The notes under the pieces were generated by a model that was given only the letters and a program-made list of their open reading frames with translations, had not been told where the DNA came from and made no database searches. Source: an uncultured Pseudomonadales bacterium (GTDB lineage: Bacteria; Pseudomonadota; Gammaproteobacteria; Pseudomonadales; Azotimanducaceae). Taken from it: a stretch of 64,000 nucleotides of DNA. How positions within the stretch are numbered: the first letter of the stretch is position 1; the number at the start of each line of letters is the position of its first letter. The DNA lies in the NCBI GenBank assembly GCA_958296165.1, contig OY282447.1:1364001-1428000 (forward strand), written 5' to 3'. Made by a program: the position numbers and the translations under genes. Shown piece after piece: positions 38,236-45,135 of this stretch.

Positions 38236-38588
38236 GCGCGCCGGCGGCGAGCCGGCGCGACCGGCTGCGGGAGATGCTGGCGGATCTGCGCCTGCCCGGG
38301 GCGCTGGAGGCCGTGGACGGGGCGCTGGCGGACGTGGACGGCGGCGCGGCGACCGCTGGCGAAGCCATCGAGCGGCTGCTCGGCGCGCAGATCGCGCTGC
38401 GCAACGACCGCCGCCTGGAGACGGCGATGCGGGCCTCGCGGCTGCCGGCGGTCAAGACCCTGGCGCAGTTCGACTTCGCGTTCCAGCCCGACGTCAAGCG
38501 GGAGCGGATCGAGAGCCTGCACGAACTCGGCTTCCTGGGCCGGCGCGAGAACGTCGTCCTGCTCGGCCCGCCCAGTCTGGGTTCATAA
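38232..38588 (+). pseudogene. istB: IS21 ATP-binding helper IstB, truncated
   Basis: 118 residues remain of a protein normally about 250 long. The N-terminal part is intact (LREMLADLRLPGALEAVD, VKTLAQFDFAFQPDVKRERIESL), and the frame ends at NVVLLGPPSLGS, where the family continues with the Walker A GPPG-x-GKTHLA. The last few codons therefore come from foreign sequence. The ATPase is destroyed. The junction at about 38575 marks a deletion end point. Confidence 0.85.
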
Positions 38589-38604
38589 TGCACACCTCGC
38601 TACG

Positions 38605-39387
38605 TTATTGAGTATCCAACTCTTCTTGGTTCGGATCGGCTGTTCGCGGACGCACTTCGCCGAAGCACGAGTCTTTGAGCGGACCCAACTGATCTTCGGG
38701 GATTGCCCAGGGGGCTCCCTTGCACGCCTGTGAGGCGCCGATAGTGCCGTCTCCGATCAACCGGAGCACCGTCATCGTGCCGACGCCAAGCCGCTCCGCG
38801 GTTTCCTTCAATGTCGGTTCGCCACGCTCGGCCATCTCTCCGGGGCGGTGGACCGCGATGCCGTGGCCATTGCGGAAGCTGCGAACCCGGACTTGCGTCC
38901 AAGCATTGCCGCGGCCAGTCTTCTTGCCGAGCCGATTCAGCATTGCGGCGATCGCGCCGTCCGACAGTTGCCTTGCCAGGCAGCGGATCAGATCGCCGAC
39001 TTCCCCGGTTGTTCCGAAGCGGTGCTGTCCGGCGCGGTTGCGGGGCACGCTCAGGCGGGCGTGGTCGCCACCCTGCCAATGGAGCAGAAGTTCGATGCGT
39101 TCTTCGGCCAGCGTCACAACGATCTCCTTGACCGCCGACCGGAGAACACGCTTGCGTGTCTCAGCCGTTGCGTTGGGATGCGACCACGCCGTGGCCAGGT
39201 CGTCGCCCAGCGCCATGAGACGCTCCTTCTCTTCCGATGACAACCGCTCGGGACGTTCGGCTGCAATGGCCGCCACTCGTTCCTCCTGCCGGCGCACCTC
39301 CCCTGGTTGATCGTTCCAGCGACGCTCCAGCTCGCTGGCGACGAGGCGGTTGGCGGGATCGACAGCGTCGTATTGACGGCGCGCCAG
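38605..39387 (-). pseudogene. Large serine recombinase, C-terminal fragment
   Basis: About 260 codons. The coiled-coil and C-terminal region of a large serine recombinase is clear: ARRQYDAVDPANRLVASELE, WSHPNATAETRKRVLRSAVKEIVV, LLLHWQGGDHARL, IAAMLNRLGKKTGRGNAWTQ and a terminal helix-turn-helix (ETAERLGVGTMTVLRLIGDG). The catalytic N-terminal domain with its Ser is missing; the fragment begins directly at the break in cas8e near 39388. It is out of frame with the cas8e remnant. Its 3' end abuts the broken IS21. Confidence 0.85.
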
Positions 39388-39388
39388 G

Positions 39389-39550
39389 GGCGGCCAGCTG
39401 CACGAGAAACATGTGCCACGCGGGGCGTTGGTGAGGCCGCAACCCCGGAAATCCCTTAATCTCGCCTCTCGTCATAGCAGCGAACAGCTCGTTGAGCGAC
39501 AGCTTTCGGCCGTCAGCGACGGAGAACGCAGGGTCGGCTAGAAGGTTCAT
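39389..39550 (-). pseudogene. cas8e: Type I-E CRISPR Cascade large subunit Cas8e (Cse1/CasA), first 54 codons
   Basis: ATG 39550 begins MNLLADPAFSVADGRKLSLN and continues ELFAAMTRGEIKGFPGLRPH and QRPAWHMFLVQLAA, the conserved N terminus of Cse1/CasA (NLL-x-DP start, RPHQ-x-AWH-x-FLVQLA). After codon 54 homology ends and the frame runs into the recombinase fragment in the wrong phase, stopping at 39161. It lies downstream of cas3 on the same strand, the normal I-E order. About 90 percent of the gene is lost. Confidence 0.75.
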
Positions 39551-39653
39551 AGGACTACTATATGAACATCCATAGGTGTGTTGTCAAGCGAACACTTTCG
39601 TTGTGGATGTGCGAAGGTGCCCAACGTCAGGTATGCGTTGGAGTAATGTTGGC

Positions 39654-39659
39654 TATAAT
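39654..39659 (+). promoter_or_regulatory. Perfect -10 hexamer upstream of the antitoxin gene
   Basis: TATAAT at 39654-39659, in a locally A/T-richer 174-bp stretch upstream of the ribbon-helix-helix gene. No good -35 match is present at the right spacing. Plausible promoter for the gene at 39725. Confidence 0.4.
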
Positions 39660-39724
39660 CGAGTGGAACGACGCTGCTTGGTGGCAGTGCTGCCAGCAGG
39701 CCGTCAACCGAGGTGGCAGCTAGC

Positions 39725-39940
39725 ATGACAACGTTAACCATCAGACTTGACGAGAAACTCGATGCCGACCTCCGCGAGGTCGCGGCTTGCACGGGATTGC
39801 GAAAGACCGAATTCGCCCGAGAAGCATTGCGACGGCAGCTTGCACTCGCACGACTCGAACTGTTGCGCAAGGAGTTGGCACCGTACGCACAGGCGTGCGG
39901 TTGGTTGACTGACGATGATGTATTCCGTGACGTTTCCTGA
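39725..39940 (+). CDS. Ribbon-helix-helix (CopG/RelB-like) antitoxin
   Basis: 71 residues. MTTLTIRLDEKLDADLREVA is the ribbon-helix start and GLRKTEFAREALRRQLAL completes the fold; the tail ends TDDDVFRDVS, the ending common in antitoxins paired with COG1569-type PIN toxins. ATG 39725 is preceded by GAGG at suitable spacing. It should bind DNA and neutralise the PIN protein encoded tail-to-tail 43 bp away. It sits in the gap between cas3 and the cas8e remnant. Confidence 0.75.
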   Translation: MTTLTIRLDEKLDADLREVAACTGLRKTEFAREALRRQLALARLELLRKELAPYAQACGWLTDDDVFRDVS

Positions 39941-39983
39941 CCGTACTGGTCGGCCGCAACAGTCCATGTGTGAACCGAACGAC

Positions 39984-40388
39984 TCACGCTTGGCCGCCAC
40001 GGAGCAGGTCCAGGAACTTCGCCGGCGCGACCGTATCGAGCTCGGTTTGAGGGTCATCCAGGATGTCGCCGTCTCCCGAGACCAGCATGTCCACATTCCC
40101 GTTCAGCGCCGCGGCGACAACCCAACGGTCATCAGGATCTCGTAGAGGCCATGCGGCTGGTCTGATCGGTTGAACGACCTCTGCTTGGTTGACGAGGAAT
40201 GTCACAGTCTCGCGAGCTCGTTGTGCGGGCACTTCCATCTTCTTGATCAGCACCCGTTCGAGCTCCACGAGTACCGTGCTGCCTACTACCAGATCGTGCC
40301 TACCTAACACAGCTTCGAGCACCTCGGCGCATACTCCTCGGCGAGTAAATGCTGAGATGAGGACGTTCGTGTCCAACATGACCCTCAT
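39984..40388 (-). CDS. PIN-domain putative toxin (VapC/COG1569-like)
   Basis: 134 residues from MRVMLDTNVLISAFTRRG (ATG 40388). The acidic residues of the PIN active site are visible: Asp6 in LDTNVL, a Glu in VLVELERVL, and Asp residues in PDDRWVVAAALNG and LVSGDGDIL. PIN toxins are Mg-dependent RNases cutting tRNA or mRNA. Its probable antitoxin lies convergent on the other strand instead of upstream in one operon. An alternative start at 40496 adds 36 residues unrelated to the family. It separates cas3 from the cas8e remnant. Confidence 0.8.
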   Translation of the reverse strand: MRVMLDTNVLISAFTRRGVCAEVLEAVLGRHDLVVGSTVLVELERVLIKKMEVPAQRARETVTFLVNQAEVVQPIRPAAWPLRDPDDRWVVAAALNGNVDMLVSGDGDILDDPQTELDTVAPAKFLDLLRGGQA

Positions 40389-40476
40389 AGGCCGATTCCA
40401 CCCCTGGCGAGAGCGCCTGTTCCTTAGGGTTTCAGTCACCGCTACTCTCCATTCGGTCGTGGCCCAACTAGCGGTC

Positions 40477-42906
40477 TTAGCCGTGTGCAACCCCACTAAG
40501 CGGTGGGGAATCCTGTGCGTCCTGCAAACCGAAAGGGCCTATGGGTGGCGGGTCTAGGGGTAGTACAACACCCTCCTCGCCGAGGCGAGTCAGGATGTGT
40601 TCGTCGGACTTCGGAAATCGCAGGCTGGTGTCGAACGGTGTGCGGCGGTCCAGCTTGTTCAATTCCGCCACCATGCGGGCTGCGGCCTCGGTCCCGCCTA
40701 GCTGTTGGTGGTAGCGCTGCCACTGGTCGACCTTCGTTACTAGCACGCGCTCGACGAGCTCCGGGTGAGTCGCGCCTTCAACGAGTGCGCGGTTCATCTC
40801 TGGTATGCGCCACTCGCCCGTCGCGGCGATCAAGCCCTGCGTCAACTCCAGGCCCACCAAGTCGCGGTAGATGCCTTCGAAGTGTCCTTCGTCTCGCCAT
40901 GCGCCAAGACCGTTGTAGAAGCGCGGGCCAGCAAGCCTATCCAGTCCGCCGTCTGGCAGAAGAACGACCGTCGTTGCGCACTCGAAGCCGGATGGCCGTG
41001 CCAGTTGGTGACGATGCAGCCGACCGATCCTCTGTAAGAGCACATCCATAGGACACAGGTCGGTGATCAGCATGTCGGCATCGATATCCAAGGATTGCTC
41101 GAGGGTCTGTGTGCCGATCACAATACAGCCGGCATCGTTCTCCGCACGGTCCTTGCCAAGCGCCGTCTCTACGGCTTCGTCAAGCAGCAGCCGATCTTCA
41201 ACGGCAAACCGGCTGTGGTGAAGCGCGGGGCCGCCGGCCGCCTGCATGAGTAGCGGCGCTTCGCCAGCTTCTTGGACGGCTTCCCACGTCTCGATGGCCT
41301 TCGCTACGGTGTTGCGGATCACCAGCACCCGAGCGCCGCGCCGAGCGGCATCCATCGCTAGTTCTGCGGTGTGCTGCGATGCCATCGTGTCTGCTGTCTT
41401 CACATGGACCTTCTTGGAACGAGTTGTTTCGGCAACCGTTCGCGGGGCCGTCTCTCCCGCCACCCATACCGCCGGGTAGGGTGTCGCTGTCGCTGCTGCG
41501 CTGTCGGGGAGAATGTCGCCAGTCCAACGCACCCGCGCAGTAGCGCCGAGGGTCGCAGACATGAGCATCGCGTAGCCGCCCACGGCCAGATGTTCGTCGG
41601 TAAGTTGCAGCAGGATCTCGGTCATGTAGGAGTCGGAGGCGTGGACTTCGTCGACAACCAGCAAACTGCGGCTCAGAGCGCTGCCGCGCAGATGCGCGTG
41701 TTTCACCTGGAGCGCGCCCAGCATTGCCTGGTCCACCGTGCCAACCGCGACAGGCGCGGCGAGAAACCGGGTTGCGTGCTCCGCAGCCCACCTGTGGAGC
41801 GCCGGCTTCTGGTCGTCCCAGAGCACGTTCCAATTCGGCAGCCGTTGGCCCTCAAAGTCACCGGACCGCGTCGTGCCCGGAATCGCCAGCACCGCCTCCG
41901 GCGCTTGTGAACCGTATGCGCCGCGGATCGCTTGGTGGATTCGGCGATGCAGCTGGCGGGCAGCGGCCCGCGTGGGCACAGCGAAGTACAGGCCGGAGAC
42001 TTTGCCGGCGGCAAAGAGCTTCGTATAGCGCCACAGTGCCGCCTCGGTCTTGCCCGAACCAGTCTCCGCTTCAAGGATCACCAAGCGCGCATCCGCGTCA
42101 ACGTCTGCAACGGCAGACTGTGCGGCATTCGGCAAGAGGCCGCCCGTTAGTTGGTCGAAACTCGTGGGCCGAACGTCTGCGAGAGTGCCTGTATCCAAGC
42201 CGATCGTCGTCAGTGCGCGGGTAGCGCCAGCGCGTGCGAATGCGTCGTACCCCAGGTCGAAGGGTTGCCGGAAAGGGAAGAAGCCAACGTTCGATCCGAT
42301 CCAGTCCGCCAACGCTGCCAAACCGGCAACCAAGTGATGGAACCGCGGCCCGTCAGGCAGTACCGGACCATCTTCGAACGCACGCGGAAACCAAGCCTGC
42401 ATTGCGCCGGCGATACCTTCGGCTTGGCTCCGCCAATCGTAGTGCGGCAGTACCGGCCAATCTTGCGGCATTGGATCGCCGGGCCACTCAACGGGCCGAC
42501 CGTGATGGGCGAAGGCAGCGGCAATGATGTTCTCGGCCGCGGCACCCCACTCGAAGATCTGCTGCATACGCTCGTGAAACGGGTGCGTTCCGCTGCCCGA
42601 TGCCAAAGTCAGAAAAGCGCAGCCCTCACTTTGATGGCCCTGCTTGGCCTTCTTCCACAGCTCATCAGGCCATCCCTTCGCTTGGAAACCTGGATGCAAC
42701 TTGCCGATGTCGTGCAGAAAGACCAACGCGCACAGGCGCTGGCAGTCGATCCCACCTAGCCGCCTGCCGGCAGCGGTCTCCACGCGAGTGCGCAACACCG
42801 GCAGTTCCAGAAGTCTCGCGAAGACGGCAGCCACGTCCATCGAATGGTGGGCGAGCGGATGATAGGCACCCGTCTCTCGATCAAACTTGCCCCAGGCTTC
42901 GCGCAT
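40477..42906 (-). CDS. cas3: CRISPR-associated nuclease/helicase Cas3 (type I-E)
   Basis: 809 residues. An N-terminal HD nuclease (HPLAHHSMD, His65-Asp66 in FLHDIGKLHPGF, and a later HHGRP) is fused to an SF2 helicase with ETGSGKT at 281-287, DEVH at 419-422, MSATLG near 450 and the arginine-finger motif LLQRIGRLHRH. All catalytic motifs are intact and the length is normal. In type I-E systems Cas3 degrades DNA marked by Cascade; here no complete Cascade gene remains nearby. ATG 42906 has GTAGGAG seven to eight bases upstream; the TTG at 42927 is upstream of that site. Confidence 0.93.
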   Translation of the reverse strand: MREAWGKFDRETGAYHPLAHHSMDVAAVFARLLELPVLRTRVETAAGRRLGGIDCQRLCALVFLHDIGKLHPGFQAKGWPDELWKKAKQGHQSEGCAFLTLASGSGTHPFHERMQQIFEWGAAAENIIAAAFAHHGRPVEWPGDPMPQDWPVLPHYDWRSQAEGIAGAMQAWFPRAFEDGPVLPDGPRFHHLVAGLAALADWIGSNVGFFPFRQPFDLGYDAFARAGATRALTTIGLDTGTLADVRPTSFDQLTGGLLPNAAQSAVADVDADARLVILEAETGSGKTEAALWRYTKLFAAGKVSGLYFAVPTRAAARQLHRRIHQAIRGAYGSQAPEAVLAIPGTTRSGDFEGQRLPNWNVLWDDQKPALHRWAAEHATRFLAAPVAVGTVDQAMLGALQVKHAHLRGSALSRSLLVVDEVHASDSYMTEILLQLTDEHLAVGGYAMLMSATLGATARVRWTGDILPDSAAATATPYPAVWVAGETAPRTVAETTRSKKVHVKTADTMASQHTAELAMDAARRGARVLVIRNTVAKAIETWEAVQEAGEAPLLMQAAGGPALHHSRFAVEDRLLLDEAVETALGKDRAENDAGCIVIGTQTLEQSLDIDADMLITDLCPMDVLLQRIGRLHRHQLARPSGFECATTVVLLPDGGLDRLAGPRFYNGLGAWRDEGHFEGIYRDLVGLELTQGLIAATGEWRIPEMNRALVEGATHPELVERVLVTKVDQWQRYHQQLGGTEAAARMVAELNKLDRRTPFDTSLRFPKSDEHILTRLGEEGVVLPLDPPPIGPFGLQDAQDSPPLSGVAHG

Positions 42907-43062
42907 TGAGTTGCTCCTACCTTGCACTCGTCAGCACCTAGGCGGCGCTCTTAGCAACCAGTCTAGCGCCGCGTTTGGCCGCACAGAATACGCCGCGTAG
43001 TGGCGGCAAGCCCGCCGCGCGAGCCACGTTTGCGTTCGCGCATCGCAAGGGTTTACGATTAC

Positions 43063-43079
43063 CCGACTGATTTAGTCGG
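43063..43079 (+). promoter_or_regulatory. Probable IscR type-1 operator upstream of nfuA
   Basis: CCGACT (43063-43068) and AGTCGG (43074-43079) form a perfect palindrome across GATTT, in the wider context TACCCGACTGATTTAGTCGG. This matches what is known of type-1 [2Fe-2S]-IscR sites. A TACGAT/TTGCGT promoter-like pair upstream (43054-43059 and 43030-43035) would put the transcription start within the site, so IscR would repress nfuA when iron-sulfur clusters are plentiful. Confidence 0.65.
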
Positions 43080-43088
43080 ATTTAGCCA

Positions 43089-43667
43089 ATGGTGGAGATT
43101 TCCCCAGCCGCTCGGCAATACCTGCGCGACCTGCTTGCCAAGCAAGAGGAAGGTTGCGGCATCCGCATGTTCGTGGCGCAGCCGGGCACGCCCAATGCCG
43201 AAACATGCATCGCCTATTGCCGCCCAGGCGAGCAGCAGGACGACGACAAGCCGGTGCAATACGAGGGTTTCACGGCTTGGTTCGAGACGCGCAGCGAACC
43301 CTACCTGGTGGACGCGATGGTGGATTTCCAGGAAGATCGCTTGGGCGGCCAGCTGACGATCAAGGCGCCCAATGCGCGGGTGCCGAGCGTGGACGAGAAC
43401 TCGCCCCTCGAAGATCGCATCAACTATGTGCTCTACAACGAGATCAACCCCGGCCTGGCAGCGCACGGCGGCCAGGTGACGTTGGAGGAAGTGGTGGAAG
43501 ACACCGTTGCCGTATTGCAGTTCGGCGGTGGCTGCCAGGGCTGCGCGGCGGTAGACATCACGCTCAAGCAGAGCGTGGAATCCTCGCTCTTGGCCCAGGT
43601 TCCCGAACTCACCGCAGTGCGCGACGTGACGGACCACACGGTTACCGAGCACGCCTACTATCGTTGA
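43089..43667 (+). CDS. nfuA: Fe/S biogenesis protein NfuA
   Basis: 192 residues. An A-type-like N-terminal domain lacking its cluster cysteines ([20 protein letters not shown]) is fused to a C-terminal Nfu domain with the cluster-binding Cys149-x-x-Cys152 in [13 protein letters not shown]. NfuA carries [4Fe-4S] clusters to apoproteins, especially under oxidative or iron stress. The two-domain form is gammaproteobacterial. Single gene with its own IscR-like site; divergent from cas3. Confidence 0.95.
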   Translation: MVEISPAARQYLRDLLAKQEEGCGIRMFVAQPGTPNAETCIAYCRPGEQQDDDKPVQYEGFTAWFETRSEPYLVDAMVDFQEDRLGGQLTIKAPNARVPSVDENSPLEDRINYVLYNEINPGLAAHGGQVTLEEVVEDTVAVLQFGGGCQGCAAVDITLKQSVESSLLAQVPELTAVRDVTDHTVTEHAYYR

Positions 43668-43715
43668 GCGTTAAGCGGCGTTGAAGCCACGTTGAGGCCG
43701 CCGCCTAGCGAAACC

Positions 43716-44816
43716 TCAAGACGCCTCCGGCAAGGCCAGGCGCTGCACGAGCGGGCGGCGCAGCCGGGTGGCGAGGCGGCGCAGGATCTCTTCCGTTTCT
43801 TCCCACCCCACGCACGAATCGGTGATCGAAACGCCATAGGCCAAGTCTTTCGGCGCGCCGAGCGGCTGGTTGCCGGCGCCGATGTTGCTCTCGATCATCA
43901 ACCCCACCAACGAACGATTGCCGGCGACGATCTGCTCCGCCACGGCGTCCGCCACCAATGCCTGGCGGCGATGATCCTTGTTGGCGTTGGCGTGGGAACA
44001 ATCCACCATGATGTTGGTCGTTAGACCGGCTTGCGCGAGGGCCTGCTCGCATCGAGCGACCGCTTCCGCGTCGTAGTTCGGCCCGCCCGTGCCGCCGCGC
44101 AGCACGATGTGGGCGCTGGCATTGCCGCGGGTATGGATCACCGCGACTTGGCCGGCCGCGTTGATGCCCAAGAAGCGGTGCGGGCTGGTGACCGATTTGA
44201 GGGCGTTGATGGCAACGTCGAACGAGCCGTCCGTGCCGTTCTTGAAACCGACTACGGAAGAGAGGCCAGACGCCATCTCGCGGTGGGTCTGCGATTCCGT
44301 GGTGCGGGCGCCGATGGCGGACCAGACGATGAGATCCTGCAGGTATTGCGGCGTGATGGGGTCGAGCGCCTCGGTGGCTAGCGGCAGCCCTGCCGTAGTC
44401 AGATCCACCACGAGTTGGCGTGCGGTGCGGATGCCGCGCTCGACGTCGAACGTGTCGTCTAGGCTCGGGTCGTTGATCAAGCCCTTCCAGCCCACCGTGG
44501 TGCGCGGCTTCTCGAAGTAGGCGCGCATCACGATGTAGAGCGAGTCCACAGTGTCGTCCGCCAAGCGCTTGAGGCGCGTGGCATAGTCGCAGGCGGCGTG
44601 GGGATCGTGGATGGAACAGGGGCCGATCACCACCAGCAGGCGGTGGTCGCGGCGCTCTAGGATGTCCTTGATGCGCCGCCGGGATGCGGCGACGAACTGC
44701 TGCGCGCTCACCGGCACCGGCAGGCTGCGCTTGACATCAGCGGGCGGCGGCAACACCTGTTGCGCCGTCACGTTGAGATCCTCCGTGGCGACCGGGCTGC
44801 GACTCGCTTGGGCCAT
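43716..44816 (-). CDS. aroG: 3-deoxy-7-phosphoheptulonate (DAHP) synthase, class I
   Basis: 366 residues. It condenses phosphoenolpyruvate and erythrose-4-phosphate, the first step of aromatic amino-acid synthesis. Landmarks: VVIGPCSIHDPHAACDYATRL, MRAYFEKPRTTVGWKGLINDP, IGARTTESQTHREMASGLS, GFKNGTDG and MVDCSHANANKDHRRQ. ATG 44816 has GGAGG at ideal spacing. Expression is evidently controlled by a Trp/Phe leader-peptide attenuator upstream. Which isozyme (AroF, G or H type feedback) cannot be told by eye; the symbol is generic. Confidence 0.93.
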   Translation of the reverse strand: MAQASRSPVATEDLNVTAQQVLPPPADVKRSLPVPVSAQQFVAASRRRIKDILERRDHRLLVVIGPCSIHDPHAACDYATRLKRLADDTVDSLYIVMRAYFEKPRTTVGWKGLINDPSLDDTFDVERGIRTARQLVVDLTTAGLPLATEALDPITPQYLQDLIVWSAIGARTTESQTHREMASGLSSVVGFKNGTDGSFDVAINALKSVTSPHRFLGINAAGQVAVIHTRGNASAHIVLRGGTGGPNYDAEAVARCEQALAQAGLTTNIMVDCSHANANKDHRRQALVADAVAEQIVAGNRSLVGLMIESNIGAGNQPLGAPKDLAYGVSITDSCVGWEETEEILRRLATRLRRPLVQRLALPEAS

Positions 44817-44840
44817 GTGTTCCTCCGTAGTTCCATAATG

Positions 44841-44875
44841 AAAAAACCCCGATGGCTGATCGCCGATCGGGGTTT
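44841..44875 (-). terminator. Intrinsic terminator of the DAHP synthase attenuator
   Basis: On the minus strand AAACCCCGAT pairs with ATCGGGGTTT (10 bp), extended by an inner GGC/GCC, and is followed directly by a run of six T (44846-44841). It lies 25 bases before the aroG start, 40 bases after the leader-peptide stop: a textbook attenuation terminator. Confidence 0.85.
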
Positions 44876-44899
44876 CCGCGAAGGGCGATCAAGCGCCCT
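44858..44899 (-). promoter_or_regulatory. Alternative (pause and antiterminator) hairpins of the attenuator
   Basis: Segment AGGGCG (44899-44894) pairs with CGCCCT (44887-44882), forming the early hairpin. GATCGCC (44890-44884) can instead pair perfectly with GGCGATC (44864-44858), which lies inside the terminator stem. The two foldings exclude each other, so ribosome stalling in the leader would favour the antiterminator. Confidence 0.75.
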
Positions 44900-44914
44900 C
44901 GTTGCAGAGTGCGC

Positions 44915-44998
44915 CTATGCCGCAAAGAACCAGCAGCGTTGCCCGGCGCATACCGGGCGGGCCGCCTTAGAGTTGGCAATGAGCATCGCGGTTGGCAT
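44915..44998 (-). CDS. Aromatic leader peptide, 27 residues, with Trp-Phe-Phe
   Basis: ATG 44998, nine bases after AGGA, opens a 27-codon frame starting MPTAMLIANSKAARP and ending CWFFAA just before TAG. Consecutive TGG TTC TTT codons near the end make translation sensitive to charged tRNA-Trp and tRNA-Phe. Together with the competing hairpins and terminator downstream this is a leader peptide controlling the DAHP synthase gene. It was not picked up by length-based gene finding. An internal ATG at 44986 lacks a ribosome-binding site. Confidence 0.8.
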   Translation of the reverse strand: MPTAMLIANSKAARPVCAGQRCWFFAA

Positions 44999-45135
44999 GG
45001 CTGCGCATCCTGCCCATCTGGGTACGACAAGTCAAGCGTCTTTGGAGGCAGCGGAGGCTGCGGCAGCTTGGCTGCGGCCAGCGCGGGCGCGAAGGTGCGA
45101 AGACTCTATCGCCGACCAAGGCGCCAACAAAGGCG

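Larger units (their letters stand above)
37098..38578 (+). mobile_element. IS21-family insertion sequence, right end deleted
   Basis: Left-end repeats, istA and the start of istB are present; istB stops at its Walker A motif and no right terminal repeat follows. The left boundary is approximate because the partner end is missing. The element lies inside or just beyond a CRISPR spacer and its GC content is visibly higher than that of flanking genes. A deletion running from istB into the neighbouring recombinase remnant explains the missing end. Confidence 0.75.

Noticed and set aside
45005-45036. TTGACT plus CAGGAT as the promoter of the aromatic leader peptide
   Set aside because: The -10 is poor and coincides with the leader ribosome-binding site, so the transcript would lack it; the real promoter is probably further upstream.
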